Below are positions 46,112-57,923 of a DNA stretch of 64,000 nt, in pieces; the stretch's first letter is position 1; the number at the start of each line of letters is the position of its first letter. The notes beneath the pieces were generated by a model, which was given only the letters and a program-made list of their open reading frames with translations, did no database searches and was not told the DNA's origin. Location of the stretch: NCBI GenBank assembly GCA_014529385.2, contig CM043951.1:108972469-109036468 (forward strand), in the 5' to 3' direction. The DNA comes from Adiantum capillus-veneris (lineage: Eukaryota > Streptophyta > Polypodiopsida > Polypodiales > Pteridaceae). The translations under genes were made by a program, and so were the position numbers.

Positions 46112-48480
46112 CGATGGTACAGCTAAAGTTGGTCGAAGCTAGCAAGTGGTCTATGCCAGGCAAAGGGTGCAGTCGAGTGCAATGCAGAAGGCTAGGGCAG
46201 GTGCCAAGGCCCTTGGCAACCAAAGGATAGCGGGAAAGCATGGTTGAAGCGGTTTTTTAGGCCAAAAGTGCTATAAAATGGTCTAGATGGGATGGTAGGT
46301 CAAGGCATCTAAAATGCCAAGTCAAAGCTCTAGAATGTGGAGTTCAGCATGCTCTAGAAGCCCGTCCAGACGGCTTGTCAAACGGAGCCCCGATGTTCTA
46401 GATATTGCAGTTTAAAGAAAAAGTGTGTAGAAGATCCCCGACGGACAGGGCAGCTGGGAGCAGGTGGCCCGGGCTGACGTCAGTATATATGTGTGTAGTG
46501 CTCGAGTTGTGGAGCATGCCTATCTTCTCAGATTGCGAATCGGAGCTCTGGATAGCAAGATATGATCGGTTGAAGATTTTCCAGGGGCCGAGTCGGGGCT
46601 CATTGGACTACACGGGGAAATGTGCCATCTGCCATCGTCAGAGCTCTGGATAGCAAGATATGATCGGTTGAAGATTTTCCAGGGGCCGAGTCGGGGCTCA
46701 TTGGACTACACGGGGAAATGTGCCATCTGCCATCGTTTGAGCCTCGCCGAAGTTCTCAATGATAGTGTGTGTCACGAGGAGCCAACATAAATCAACGGTG
46801 TGTCAATCGGATGCTTGGTCGACCAGATACAGAAAGAGGAGCCGGTGGCAGTAGAAGGTGTGCAGATGATTTTTCAAGTTTTTGGCGGCCTCGGACGGCG
46901 AACTCAGAGAAGTCAAAGGGTGGCCAGGTTTACGTGGCATGGACCCGATACAGTGAAGATTCGGTCGGGCTTTGCGGCTTAGCAGTAGAAGGTTGGAGCA
47001 ATGAGAGGGAGCCTGGGAAAGTGAGCTCTTTGTGGGAGAGTTTTCAAAAAAAAAAAAAAGTTGCAAAGGCCTTGAGGGCTCAAAGGCTAGGGAGCTGCCA
47101 CGTGGCGGGCAGTGCTCCCACATGCGGTTGCGTAGCAGAGATCGGCCGGGTATAAGTCCGCAAAGGGTACGCCATTTGGTAGCGTGGGAAGGAGTAGGAG
47201 CTCCATGAGCTCATGGCTATGGCGCCGGTGCGCTGTGAACGGGGTGGCGCGGCCCAGTCGGGCTTCCGCGGCAGTCTTGGAGGCGACACAGGGCGGCGCA
47301 GTGGCGCGCCCGCGTGTGAAGCGGTTGGCAAGGTTGATGACGTGGCACTCGGCATGGGATAGTTCCTACGGCCCAAGGGGCCCCGAAATTTTGAGGAGAA
47401 GGAAGAGGGCAATAGCGACATCGCTATTGCCTCCCCCCTTCAGGTAAGAGGTGAGTCCCGCAGCAGAGAAGGAGGACGAGAAGCTCGGAGGAAACCAAAG
47501 CGGGCAAAGACAAGCAAGGCCAAGTGGCCGGGCAAAAGGGAAGACCAAGGAAGCCGGACAAATCAAAGGTGGGCAAGAGCAAAGGGCATGGCCGTCCGGG
47601 CGAAATCAAAGGGTGCAAAGTCAAGCCAAAGTGAAGGCCCAGTGGATCAAAGAGCAAAGAGGAGTCGCATAGAGGAAAGGGAGAGTCAAAGTAAAAAATG
47701 GAGCAGTGTAAGGTTGAGGCCAATAGGGGTAAAAATGAAGAGATAAAAATAAATTAATTAAAAAAAGCCTAGGGGGAAATAGTGACATCGCTAATGCCCC
47801 CCCCCCCCCCCCCCCCCAAGTGCAAAGAATGAAGAAGAGAGAGATAGAGCAAAGTGGTGCCCTCCTCCCAAAAGATACCAATTCAAGATGCCAGGTGGAC
47901 CAATTGAAATGCAAATTCCCAAATTAAAGTCCTCCCCTATAAAAGTCAAAAAAGAATCAAATTTGAGGCTTTTTTCTTGGCCTTTTGAGGTACCGCCTGA
48001 AGCCTGCAAAGTGGAGTTCTCTAGCAAGTTAGCCTCTTTGTAACTTTTGCTTGAAAATGGCCATGGGTGATGGCATTGCAAGCCGGTGTATGTGTTTTCT
48101 GAAGTGCAATCAAGCCACAGTTGCCTCCCGTGTCATTGTTTCCCCTTCCCCCCTTCTCTTTCTCCTGCTTTCATGTCCCTCCTTGGTGCCGACTGTGTGG
48201 AAGTGTGTGCCCCCCCAGATCGATGGTGTTTTGAGTGAGAGAGTGAGATTGAGTGGTGGTGTGCGTGTGTAAGGGTGGAGACAGGCAGGGGTAGTAGGTG
48301 TATCTTGTGTGGTGGTTTTGTGGAGTGTGTGAGCAGTGGCAATTCAGCAGGCGGTGGTCTGCTAGTGTTAAGTGTTTCTTTGAAGGTGTTTTCCGAGAGG
48401 ATAGGGGTGTTGTGAATACCCTGAGCTATAGAGAGGCCCTGTTGTTTGTGCTGGGCGTGTTTCCCCATTCCCCCTCTCCA
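46112..48480 (+). repeat. G2 5' LTR
   Basis: It matches the two-part 3' LTR throughout. It carries a private 98-bp tandem duplication (46543-46640 and 46641-46738), a palindrome at 47408-47431, and a 21-C run at 47797-47817 (11 in the other LTR). TATATAT near 46485 is a possible promoter element. Confidence 0.85.
46543..46738 (+). repeat. 98-bp tandem duplication unique to the G2 5' LTR
   Basis: The segment beginning GAGCTCTGGATAGCAAG occurs at 46543 and 46641, but only once in the 3' LTR (about 54285). The duplication therefore arose after insertion or in this copy. Confidence 0.85.
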
Positions 48481-48558
48481 TCTTCTGGTGCCCCCACGGA
48501 GGAGCACACTGATTGCTCCTTGTTGATCGAAAAGAAGCGGTTTTTCGCGTTGGAAGTC

Positions 48559-49389
48559 ATGGCAGCGAGAAGCTATGGACCGATTTTCACAGGAGAAGAG
48601 AGCCTTGACGAGTGGATGTCAGATTTCAAGCTGTACATGCTATCGTTGCGTATGCCGAACGAGGATAGAAAAATGCAAACTTTTCCTTTGGTGATGCGTG
48701 GTAGAGCTAAAGCATGGTAGGACGCATTGGAAGGCGAGCCGAAGCAAGCATGGCCGGCTCTACGGGCGAGGTTTCTTCACGACTTTCGCAAGGAGACTTC
48801 GCTTGTCGAAGTGGATGCAAAGCTGAAAACGCTTAAGCAAGATGTAAGTGAAGAGTTCAATCTGTTTTTGGGTCATTTTGAAGAGTGTTGGGCAGAGTTA
48901 GCGGCAGCCATGCAATTGGCTAATGGAGATTACTTCAAGCTAGACAAATGCATGGCGTGTCTGCATCCCAAGGTGAGAGAGAAAGTTGATTTCAAGAGCC
49001 CAGAGAATTATAATGGTGCAGTAGCCATTGCACGGTCAAAGAGCAGAAAGATAAAGAAGAAGATAGAGCAGGGCGTGTCAGGCTACGAGACGATGGCCCA
49101 TGTTCAACCGCAGAGTCCGAGAGAGGCTGGACATGAAGAAAATCAGGGAATTCGAGGTGTAGTTGTTTTGCCGCAAAATTGGGTGCACACAGTGCAAGAT
49201 TTATCTGAGCAGATGCAGGAGTTGCGGCTCAGTGTCATGGATAGAGGACAGGTAAGAGGAGCAAGGGGCAGGGCACGGCCACTGCATGGTAGGTGTTACA
49301 ATTGTGGAGAAGAAGGGCACTATGCGCCTGATTGTCCTCAACCGCAGAGAGAAAGAGGAGGTATGTACCCGCTTTTTGGTAGAGGTTGA
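48559..49389 (+). pseudogene. G2 gag with zinc knuckle, two nonsense codons
   Basis: ATG at 48559 starts MAARSYGPIFTGEESLDEWM, a gypsy gag opening (F-x-G-x4-LDEWM). The gag core continues with RAKAW, then TAG at 48718-48720, then DALEGEPKQAWPALRARFLH and the FNLFLGHFEECWAEL region. A single CCHC knuckle, CYNCGEEGHYAPDC, ends the domain near 49335. A second stop, TGA at 49387-49389 (RG-stop-GQGQ), is explained by CGA to TGA. Confidence 0.9.
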
Positions 49390-50683
49390 GGTCAAGGACA
49401 ATACAATGGTCCAAGAGAGCAAGTGGTGGAGAATCCAGTGCAGCCAGCTCCGCAAAACGGAGGCGAGGTCCCAAGGGTAAACATCATAGGGGTGGACAAG
49501 CAGGATGTCGAAGTTTTGGCCAATAAGAGGGCAAGAGTTGAGAGAGAGACGAAGGTAGAATGGGAAACTAGAGCTCGCAAGAGCAAAGAGAAGGTGTACG
49601 AAGGCAGAGAGCAGCCCGAGCCTAGCAAAAGGAGGAGGCGTCGTAAGATCAAGCAAGCGGATTTCCAGCTAGGACGTGGCTATCCCGAGTACAATCTGGT
49701 GAGTGATGTTCAGAAACAAAAGGAAAATATTACATTTGGTCAATTGTTAGCCTTAAATCCAAAGCTAAGGAGGCAATGGTCCACCAGTGTTAGCACCAGG
49801 CTGCCAAGAGCTAAGGGAAATGTGCAAGCAGTGCAAAACATGGCTTTGAGGGTAGGTAGCCCCACTGAAGTTCTTCCTCTTGTGGATGCGATTATAGAGA
49901 AGAGGATGCAGGTACAAGCCTACATAGACGGTGGAGCACAGGTTTGTGTCATGACGGAAGTAGCCATGAAAGAGACGGGAGTCAAGGCAGTAGTCAGGTC
50001 AAATGTGCGCATGAGGATGGATAACCATACCAAAGCCAGGTTTTCCTGGTGTGGCGCAGGATGTGAAGGTCAAAGTAATGGGCATAGAGTGCCTGATTGA
50101 CTTCTTTGTGATGAAGGTAAGGGATAATGCTTACCCTATCATTTTGGGTCGGCCATGGCTTTTGGCGATAGGAGCAAAGCAGGATTGGGAGAGCAAAGTA
50201 TTCACTTTGCCTGACAAAGAGAGAGGCAGACAAATTGTGCTTGATTTGAAGACCAAGGAGAGCAGTTCTCGTCCTATGGCAGTTAAGGATGAGGGCGACA
50301 CGACGAGCTATGAGTACGAGACTGAGACGGGCTACGATGAAGGCTATACTAGCACAGAGGAAGAGGAGAGCGAGGATGACATGTTGAAGATAGATGCAGA
50401 CTTGTTCGGCGTCACCATAGATGAATCTCCACCTAAAGAGGAAGGTATGCAGCCTCAAGCTCATGGTTTAAGCATAGAGGATGTTTCAAGCATGATAAGT
50501 GAAGACTTAACCAAAGGGGAAAAGGAAGGATATGTTCAACTGTGTGAGTCCTATCCAAATCTGTTTGCGACGGAGTACAAGCATTTGCGAGGTACAAAAG
50601 GGGTGGAGCACAAGATTGTTCTTAAGGAGGGACATAAGCCTAAAGCACAGAAGCGAAGAAGACTAGGAGAAATTCAAAAGTAA
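49390..50683 (+). pseudogene. G2 protease region, frameshifted
   Basis: After a basic linker, VQAYIDGGAQVCVM contains the retropepsin Asp-Gly-Gly site near 49925. The frame shifts near 50040 in a TTTTCC run. The next frame continues with ECLIDFFVMKV and YPIILGRPWLLAIGA, the protease C-terminal signature. An acidic stretch follows (TETGYDEGYTSTEEEESEDD). Then comes FATEYKHLRG, the usual lead-in to RT, with a TAA at 50681-50683. Confidence 0.88.
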
Positions 50684-51817
50684 GCCCTTTGGCAGGAGAT
50701 CAATAAGCTATTGGATGCAGGCATCATATATCCAGTGAAGGAGTCAAAGTGGGTCTCGCCAGTGGTCATAACCCCTAAGAAGAATGGGAAATGGAGAGTG
50801 TGTGTCGACTACAAGCCATTGAATGCCGCGACCAAGAGGAATCACTACCCCTTGCCGTTTCAAGACGAAATCCTAAACCAGGTGGCTGGGCATGAGAGGT
50901 ACTCGATTATGGATGGCTTTTCGGGGTACTTTCAGATAGGGATTGCACTTGAAGACCAGCTGAAGACCACATTCATATCTCCATGGGGTTGTTTTGCTTA
51001 CCGCCGGATGCCATTTGGATTAGTGAATGCATACGCTACCTTCCAAGGTTGGATGAACAGGGTATTTGGTCCATATTTGGGCCGTTTTATTAGGGTCTTC
51101 ATGGATGATATCGGCTGCTACAGTTCAAGGTTGGAGCACCTATCAAAACTCCAACTATGCTTTCAAAGGCTTGATGAAGAAGGAGGTCAGCTGAACCCCA
51201 AGAAGTGCAAGCTAGCACAGCCTCGAGCGCAGCTGTTAGGTCATATGGTGTTGCAAAACGGTATAGAGGCTGATCCCGAGAAGGTGAAGGCATTGGTGTT
51301 GATGGAGCCACCATCAGATGCTCAAGGTTTGGCTTCATTTGTTCATAAGCTGAAGTATTTTTCACGTTTCTTTTGGATGCTGTCGCAATATGTGCATTCT
51401 CTTCAAAAGAGGGCTCAGCAAGTGCATGGATATGAGTGGGATGAGGAAGCTCAAGAGGCTTTTGATAGGGTTAAAGAGATTTTGTGCCAGTTGCCAGTGG
51501 TGTGTCCTCCCAATCGAGAGGACGACTTCTATGTGTCTATGACAGTGGGCACAGTTGCTATTGGAGCGGTTCTATTGGAAAAGGTAGGGAGAAGCTACAA
51601 GCCGATATACTTTGAGAGCAGGGTTATTAGCCCAGGAGAGGCTACCTACGCCGAGGCGGAGCAGTGGGTGATGGCTCCATTATTCGCTTGCAGGAAGTTT
51701 AAAGTCCATTTGATTGTGTGTAATTTTTTTGTGTTGACAGCTAATAATCTATTGCCAGAGGTAGTGCTACATTTGAGGCCAGGAAGGAGGATTATGAAGT
51801 GGGTGTTGGAGCTATAG
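50684..51817 (+). pseudogene. G2 reverse transcriptase and first RNase H
   Basis: The RT is nearly complete: KWVSPVVITPKKNGKWRVCV, DYKPLNAATKRNHYPLPFQD, MDGFSGYFQIGIALEDQLKT and YRRMPFGLVNAYATFQ. The active site reads VFMDDIG (about 51100), with both Asp residues kept. A thumb/connection region and a weak first RNase H (FYVSMTVGTVAIGAVLLEK, then GEATYAEAEQWVMA) follow. It ends in TAG at 51815-51817, where LQEFEFEF would be expected. Confidence 0.92.
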
Positions 51818-52780
51818 GAGTTCGAGTTCGAGTTCAAGGTGGATCACACGAGTCGGTCTCACCTGGCAAACATTCTTGTCAGCAAGGCTATTGATTTACC
51901 GGCCTATCCAAGGGTGGTACGAGATGAAGCCAAGGAGGAACCCGACTTGGAGGATGCTTTTACTATGTGGTTCGATGGAGCATATTGAAGGGTAGTGCAG
52001 AAAGCAAGAGGAGGTGTGGTGATACACGACCCACATGGAAAGACAATATTTTTGAAGGCATACGATTTAGAGGATGTCCACACCAATAATGAGGCGGAGT
52101 ATCTCACTCTGCATTTGGGTTTAAAGCAGTGCATAGAGTTCGGCATTTCAAGGTTGGTGGTGAAGGGAGATGCATTGCTAGTCATCAAGAAACTGTTAGG
52201 CCAATGGCAGGTAAAGCGCAATTCTTTGAAGCATTGGTTCTTTTCCATCAAGAAGATGTTGAAGTCTTTTGGAGAAGTCCAATTCAAGCATGTGAGGAGA
52301 GAGCAGAATCAAGAGTCGGATCAACTAGCTAGCAGCAAAGTACAGGTACATGTTGCAGGTCTATATGTGGCCCCAACCACTTATGTAGGTAGGGAGACTC
52401 TAAAAGAGATTGAAGGCTTTTTGAGTACAGGGCAATGTTCAGAGGGTTTGTCCAAGCTACAAAAGAGAAGAGTGGTGCAAAAGGCCCGCAAGTTCACATT
52501 GGTAGGTGAAGAGGTCATGAACTATGGGTGTGACGGAGTGCTTAGAAGGGTGCTATACAAAGAGGAGATAGGGATGGTGCTGGAACAATGCCATGAAGAG
52601 AGTGGACACCAGGTCAAAGATCAGGTTCTGTTTCGAGTGCTTAGAGCATGCTTTTGGTGGCCTTCCATTGTGAAGGACGTGCATTACTGGTGCAAGACGT
52701 GCCACGAGTGTCAGACTATAGGTGAAAGACGATTGGTAGCGGAGTCACAGGGCGCCATCATTACACAAAGCGCCTTTTAG
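51818..52780 (+). pseudogene. G2 second RNase H (archaeal type) and integrase zinc region
   Basis: FTMWFDGAY, then a TGA at 51986-51988, then GGVVIHDPHGKTIFLKAY, NNEAEYLTLHLGL, LVVKGDALLVIKKL and NQESDQLAS give the four acidic blocks of an extra RNase H. Tat/Athila-type gypsy elements carry such a domain. The integrase HHCC zinc motif follows (HEESGHQVKDQVL, then CKTCHECQ). A TAG at 52778-52780 (SAF-stop-KWGID) replaces a usual Gln. Confidence 0.85.
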
Positions 52781-53692
52781 AAGTGGGGTATTGATGCTAT
52801 AGGCCCTCTCCCAAAGTCTACAAGTGGTAAGAAGTACGTGGTGGTAGCCATTGACTACCTTACAAGGTGGGTCGAAGCCAAAGTAGTGAAAGAAGTAAAT
52901 GCTAGTGTTGTGGCTCAGTTTGTGTTTGATAATATATGTTGCCGTTTTGGTGTTCCATGGGTGTTAGTTTCTGATAGGGGTCAGGGGTTTAGAAGCAAGA
53001 TCATGAGCGCATTAGTGGATAAGTTAAAGATTCAGCACATGTTTTCCTCGCCCTATCACCCCCAATGCAATGGTCTAGTCGAGAGTGCTAATGGTCAAAT
53101 TGTCAAGATGTTAACAAAGTATGTGTATAAGCAGGAAGCTGAGTGGGAAGCAAATCTAGAAAAGTGTCTGTGGGCGTATAGAACATCTTATAAGGTGGCT
53201 ACAAACTTCACCCCATTCGAGCTTGTCTATGGTAAGGAGGCGGTGTTGTCAGTGCATGCACAGCTAGGTGCTTTAAAGGGTATGTGGCGTGTCAATGCCA
53301 CTCAACAAGGAGTTCTACAGGATCGGATAGCCAGCTTGGAGGCTTTGCAGATGGACAGAGAGGCAGCGGCAGACTATTATGTGAAGCAAAGAGAGAAGCG
53401 GGTTGCCAAGTTCAATCAGAACTTGCCAGACAAGAAGATAGAGGGAGGAGACCTGGTCATGAAGTATGAAAGCTATCTGGATTTCACATTCCAGAAGAAG
53501 TTCAAGAAGAAGTGGACAGGTCCATATAAAGTGAAGAAGGCCTTTCCGAATGGGACGTATCAACTGGTAAGAGAAAATGGCAAGCTTCTTAGGAATAGGG
53601 TAAATGGTGTGCAGCTCGAACTGTATTTCGAGAGCAGTCTAGTGCCTGAAGTGCAGCAGATTATAGTCAAGGGGGGTGGGCAACCCACCTAA
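52781..53692 (+). pseudogene. G2 integrase core and C-terminus
   Basis: KWGIDAIGPLPKS and VAIDYLTRWVEAK carry the first Asp. WVLVSDRGQGFRSKIM holds the second Asp and YHPQCNGLVESANGQIVKML the Glu. The GPY/F region (WTGPYKVKKAFPNGTYQLVR) and RVNGVQLELYF follow. No chromodomain is visible. The frame ends at 53690-53692. This segment has no internal stop. Confidence 0.92.
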
Positions 53693-53840
53693 AGCATGCA
53701 GTGTACGTGGGAAAAAAGATGAAGCTTTGTACATAGCTTGTACATACAGTTGTGGTTTTGTGAGTGCTTTTAATCATCAGTTTGGTGTGCCAGTTTTAAA
53801 GTTGTGTACATATGCTTTTGGTCGAACATAAATGTTCGAC

Positions 53841-53852
53841 GAGGGGGCTGGG
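53841..53852 (+). other. G2 polypurine tract
   Basis: GAGGGGGCTGGG lies three bases before the 3' LTR start (TGATGGTACAGC at 53856). Confidence 0.65.
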
Positions 53853-53855
53853 CAA

Positions 53856-55768
53856 TGATGGTACAGCTAAAGTTGGTCGAAGCTAGCAAGTGGTCTATGC
53901 CAGGCAAAGGGTGCAGTCGAGTGCAGTGCAGAAGGCTAGGGCAGGTGCCAAGGCCCTTGGCAACCAAAGGATAGCGCGAAAGCATGGTTGAAGCGGTTTT
54001 TTAGGCCAAAAGTGCTATGCAATGGTCTAGATGGGATGGCATGTCAAGGTGTCCAAAATGCCAAGTCAAAGCTCTAGAATGTGGAGTTCAGCATGCTCTA
54101 GAAGCCCGTCCAGACGGCTTGTCAAACGGAGCCCCGGTGTTCTAGATATTGCAGTTTAAAGAAAAGTGTGTAGCAGATCCCCGACGGACAGGGCAACTAG
54201 GAGCAGGGGGCCGGGTTGACGTCAGTATATATGTGTGTAGTGCTCGAGTTGTGGAGCATGCCTGTCTTCTCGGATTGCGAATCGGAGCTCTGGATAGCAA
54301 GATATGATCGGTTGAAGATTTTCCAGGGGCCGGGTCGGGGCTCATTGGACTACACGGGGAAATGTGCCATCTGCCATCGTTTGAGCCTCGCCAAAGTTCT
54401 CAATGATAGTGTGTGTCACAAGGAGCCAACATAAATCAACGGTGTGTCAATCGGATGCTTGGTCGACCAGATACAGAAAGAGGAGCCGGTGGCAGTAGAA
54501 GGTGTGCAGATGATTTTTCAAGTTTTTGGCGGCCTCGGACGGCGAACTCAGAGAAGTCAAAGGGTGGGCAGGTTTACGTGGCATGGACCCGATACAGTGA
54601 AGATTCGGTCGGGCTTTGCGGCTTAGCAGTAGAAGGTTGGAGCAATGAGAGGGAGCCTGGGAAAGTGGGCTCTTTGTGGGAGAGTTTTCAAAAAAAAAAA
54701 AAAGGTTGCAAAGGCCTTGAGGGCTCAAAGGCTAGGGAGTTGCCACGTGGCGGGCAGTGCTCCCACATGCGGTTGCGCAGCAGAGATCGGCCAGGTATAA
54801 GTCCGCAAAGGGTGCGCCATTTGGTAGCGTGGGAAGGAGTAGGAGCTCCGTGAGCTCATGGCTATGGTGCCGGTGCACTGTGAATGGGGTGGCGCGGCCC
54901 AGTCAAGCTTCCACGGCGGTTTTGGAGGTGACGCAGGGCGGCGCAGTGGCGCGCTTGCGTGTGAAGCGGTTGGCAAGGTTGATGACGTGGCGCCCGGAAT
55001 GGGATAGTTCCCACGGCCCAAGGGGCCCCGAAATTTTGAGGAGAATAAAGAGGGCAATAGCGACATCGCTATTGCCTCCCCCCTTCAGGTAAGAGGTGAG
55101 TCCCACAGCAGAGAAGGAGGGCGAGAAGCTCGGAGGAAACCAAAGCAGGCAAAGCCAAGCAAGGCCAAGTGGCTGGGCAAAAGGGAAGACCAAGGAAGCC
55201 GGACAAATCAAAGGTGGGCAAGAGCAAAGGGCATGGCCGTCCGGGCGAAATCAAAGGGTGCAAAGTCAAGCTAAAGTAAAGGCCAACTGGATCAAAGAGC
55301 AAAGAGGAGTCGCATAGAGGAAAGGGAGAGTCAAAGTAAAAAATGGAGCAGTGTAAGGTTGAGGCCAATAGGGGTAAAAATGAAGAGATAAACATAAATA
55401 AATTAAAAAAAGCCTAGGGGGCAATAGCGACATCGCTAATGCCCCCCCCCCCAAGTGCAAAGAATGAAGAAGAGAGAGATAGAGCAAAGCGGTGCCCTCC
55501 TCCCAAAAGATACCAATTCAAGATGCCAGGTGGACCAATTGAAATGCAAATTCCCAAATTAAAGTCCTCCCCTATAAAAGTCAAAAAAGAATCAAATTTG
55601 AGGCTTTTTTCGTGGCCTTTTGAGGTGCCGCTTGAAGCCTGCAAAGTGGAGTTCTCTAGCAAGTTAGCCTCTTTGTAACTTTTGCTTGAAAATGGCCATG
55701 GTGATGGCATTGCAAGCCGGTGTATTTGTTTTCTAAAGTGCAATCACAGTTGCCTCCCGTGTCGTTGT
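53856..55768 (+). repeat. G2 3' LTR, part 1
   Basis: It matches the 5' LTR up to the point equivalent to 48140. There L2 begins, and the rest of the LTR lies at 61490-61835. An 11-C run at 55442-55452 replaces the 21-C run. Confidence 0.88.
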
Positions 55769-56256
55769 TGTTATAGAAATTATATTTTTTGTTTTTTTTA
55801 CAGCTGATAGGTGGAAAAGACTAGGCCCAGCTTGGCCTATGCAAATGTATTTGTATATCATGTACATTTTATTATTCAAGTGCTCTTTTATGAGCTTTGG
55901 CCAATTATGACCGGCCGGCCAGTTTGTAACCAATTTGACCATTCAAGAAATCTATATAACAAATACGTGCAAGAGGGAAATGGTCACTCTTGCGCGGGGG
56001 GAGATTGAACCCAGTGTTTGCGTTGTTCTTCTCTCCTCTTCCCTCTTCTCTCTCGCCGTGCCGGCGTAGCACTCCGCTCTAGGAGGTGCGCCTGCACGCG
56101 CTCTCTTGCTCTCTCCCGCTCTCTGTCTCTCTCTATTTGTATTGTGCTCGATTATGGATTTGTGCGAGTCGACGGGTAGGTAGATTTAGTCGTTTATGTC
56201 TTGCTATGTGCTATTTTTGAGTATTTTGCAGGGCAGCCAGGCTTCCAGCTGTAGCA
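55769..56256 (+). repeat. L2 5' LTR
   Basis: The 488-bp repeat has a TATA-like CTATATAAC at 55952-55960. In the 3' LTR the same place reads CTATTTAAC. Confidence 0.92.
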
Positions 56257-56257
56257 G

Positions 56258-56269
56258 TGGTATCAGAGC
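56258..56269 (+). other. L2 primer binding site, tRNA-Met
   Basis: TGGTATCAGAGC is one base after the LTR. Confidence 0.85.
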
Positions 56270-57386
56270 TAGCAAAACGTCCTTGGACATCACTCTGACA
56301 AAGGGAATTATGATAGCAATCATACTTCAAAGCTAAGGTCTTTTATTTTTTTAATTTTTTTTGAAAAAAATTTGTAACACTATGAGAATGATTCTATTGG
56401 TCAAATTCGCTATTTGTTTTCTTTCTTCTTCTTAGTTTGATCATTATATAGTTTGGTTAAGTTAGACCACCGTGATCTCCAGATTACTTAGGTGTTGTGA
56501 AGGATAGTTAATTAGGATCTTATTATTATATTTAATAAGAGCATGGCAATCTATCAGATATTATGCATGTAACCAATAGCATGCAAAGTTATGGATGGAG
56601 AAGAATACAGAGAAATTTAAATATACTAGGATTGTGTACAATCTTTAAGGAAAGTTTAAACTAGTAGAACCCTGTACATAGCAAGAGAAGGAGTAGACGG
56701 AATATGGATGAGAACTCTATGGAGAATCTCTCTTGACAAACGAGTAGAAGAGGAAGAAGAAGACAAATTCATGCGGTTATTTTTTTAATTTCTTCTCTGT
56801 CTCTCCCTCTCGTAGTGGGAAAAGACACCTACAAGAACACTTATATTAGTGCAAGGGAATTCGAAGTCTTCCAATAACCCCTGGAACTGAACAGACCCCT
56901 GTAGGCTAATCTTGTGCTCAAAACACCTCATTATTCATGACATAACTTCCCTTAGTGGGAACGAATCACAAGTGTTCGTAGTTGTGGCACTCTGTCATGT
57001 GCAGACCTGGACGACAGTACCAATGCCGCTCAGCTGAAAAAAAGCGTGGCACAGTATAAGCGGCGCTACGCAGCAGTGGTTGCTACTGATACAGGTACCG
57101 GCGACCAGTGTCGACGACAACCCAGGATGTCAACCCAACATGTTGTGAACACCTAACCAAAGAAGCCATTGTCCTACTCACATGCAGCCGCTATCAGACT
57201 CGCATGCATGCAGTTCGCCAACAGTAATATCGACTCAAATCTAGCAGTTGCGCCAACCACTGGCCGTTTTTTTCTCTGTCTCTTGTTCTCATGCAGCCAT
57301 TTTGGCTCACTCCCCAGTGCCAACCACCATCCACTCCAACCAACCCCTCTCCCTCTTTGCCAGTCGTAACTTGTCCAACCTCTCTC

Positions 57387-57390
<4 letters not shown>

Positions 57391-57446
<56 letters not shown>
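57391..57446. repeat. (CT)n microsatellite
   Basis: A pure tract of about 56 bp in L2. Confidence 0.95.
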
Positions 57447-57450
<4 letters not shown>

Positions 57451-57828
57451 TTTGTCTCTAAGTCGATCTCACTCACTCTCTCTCCCTTACAACCCCCATG
57501 CTGGTGATGGAGAGACACTCCACCATCTACACTCCCCAACCACCGCAAGTTTTACTTTTGCATGGCAATAACGATGGACTACTGGCCTTCTCATTTTTCG
57601 GCCACACCTGCATGATGTGCAGTGTAGTTTCCGTATCATCTTTGGTATGCATAGTAGCCGCACTGCCATACTATCTCAACCACTACTTCATGGTGCCTTC
57701 CACTTCGAGAGCCACACATCACCACCAACTTTACGCTCAGTTTTGTCACCTAAACTCCCCTTGAGACGTAACAATTGCAGATACCTCCGCCATCCAGCAT
57801 CAAGCCGCTCGACTCATTATATTTTTCT

Positions 57829-57832
<4 letters not shown>

Positions 57833-57921
<89 letters not shown>
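57833..57921. repeat. (CT)n microsatellite
   Basis: A pure tract of about 89 bp in L2. Confidence 0.95.

Positions 57922-57923
<2 letters not shown>

Noticed and set aside
46405-48081. Many ORFs of 60-113 codons within the G2 LTRs, mirrored at 54142-55743
   Set aside because: They sit inside LTRs, occur in overlapping frames on both strands and are simply duplicated with the LTR. No protein-level signal.
48486-48502. TGGTGCCCCCACGGAGG as a firm G2 primer binding site
   Set aside because: I cannot match it to a specific tRNA 3' end, and the LTR edge is uncertain because ACTGATTGC occurs near both LTR ends.
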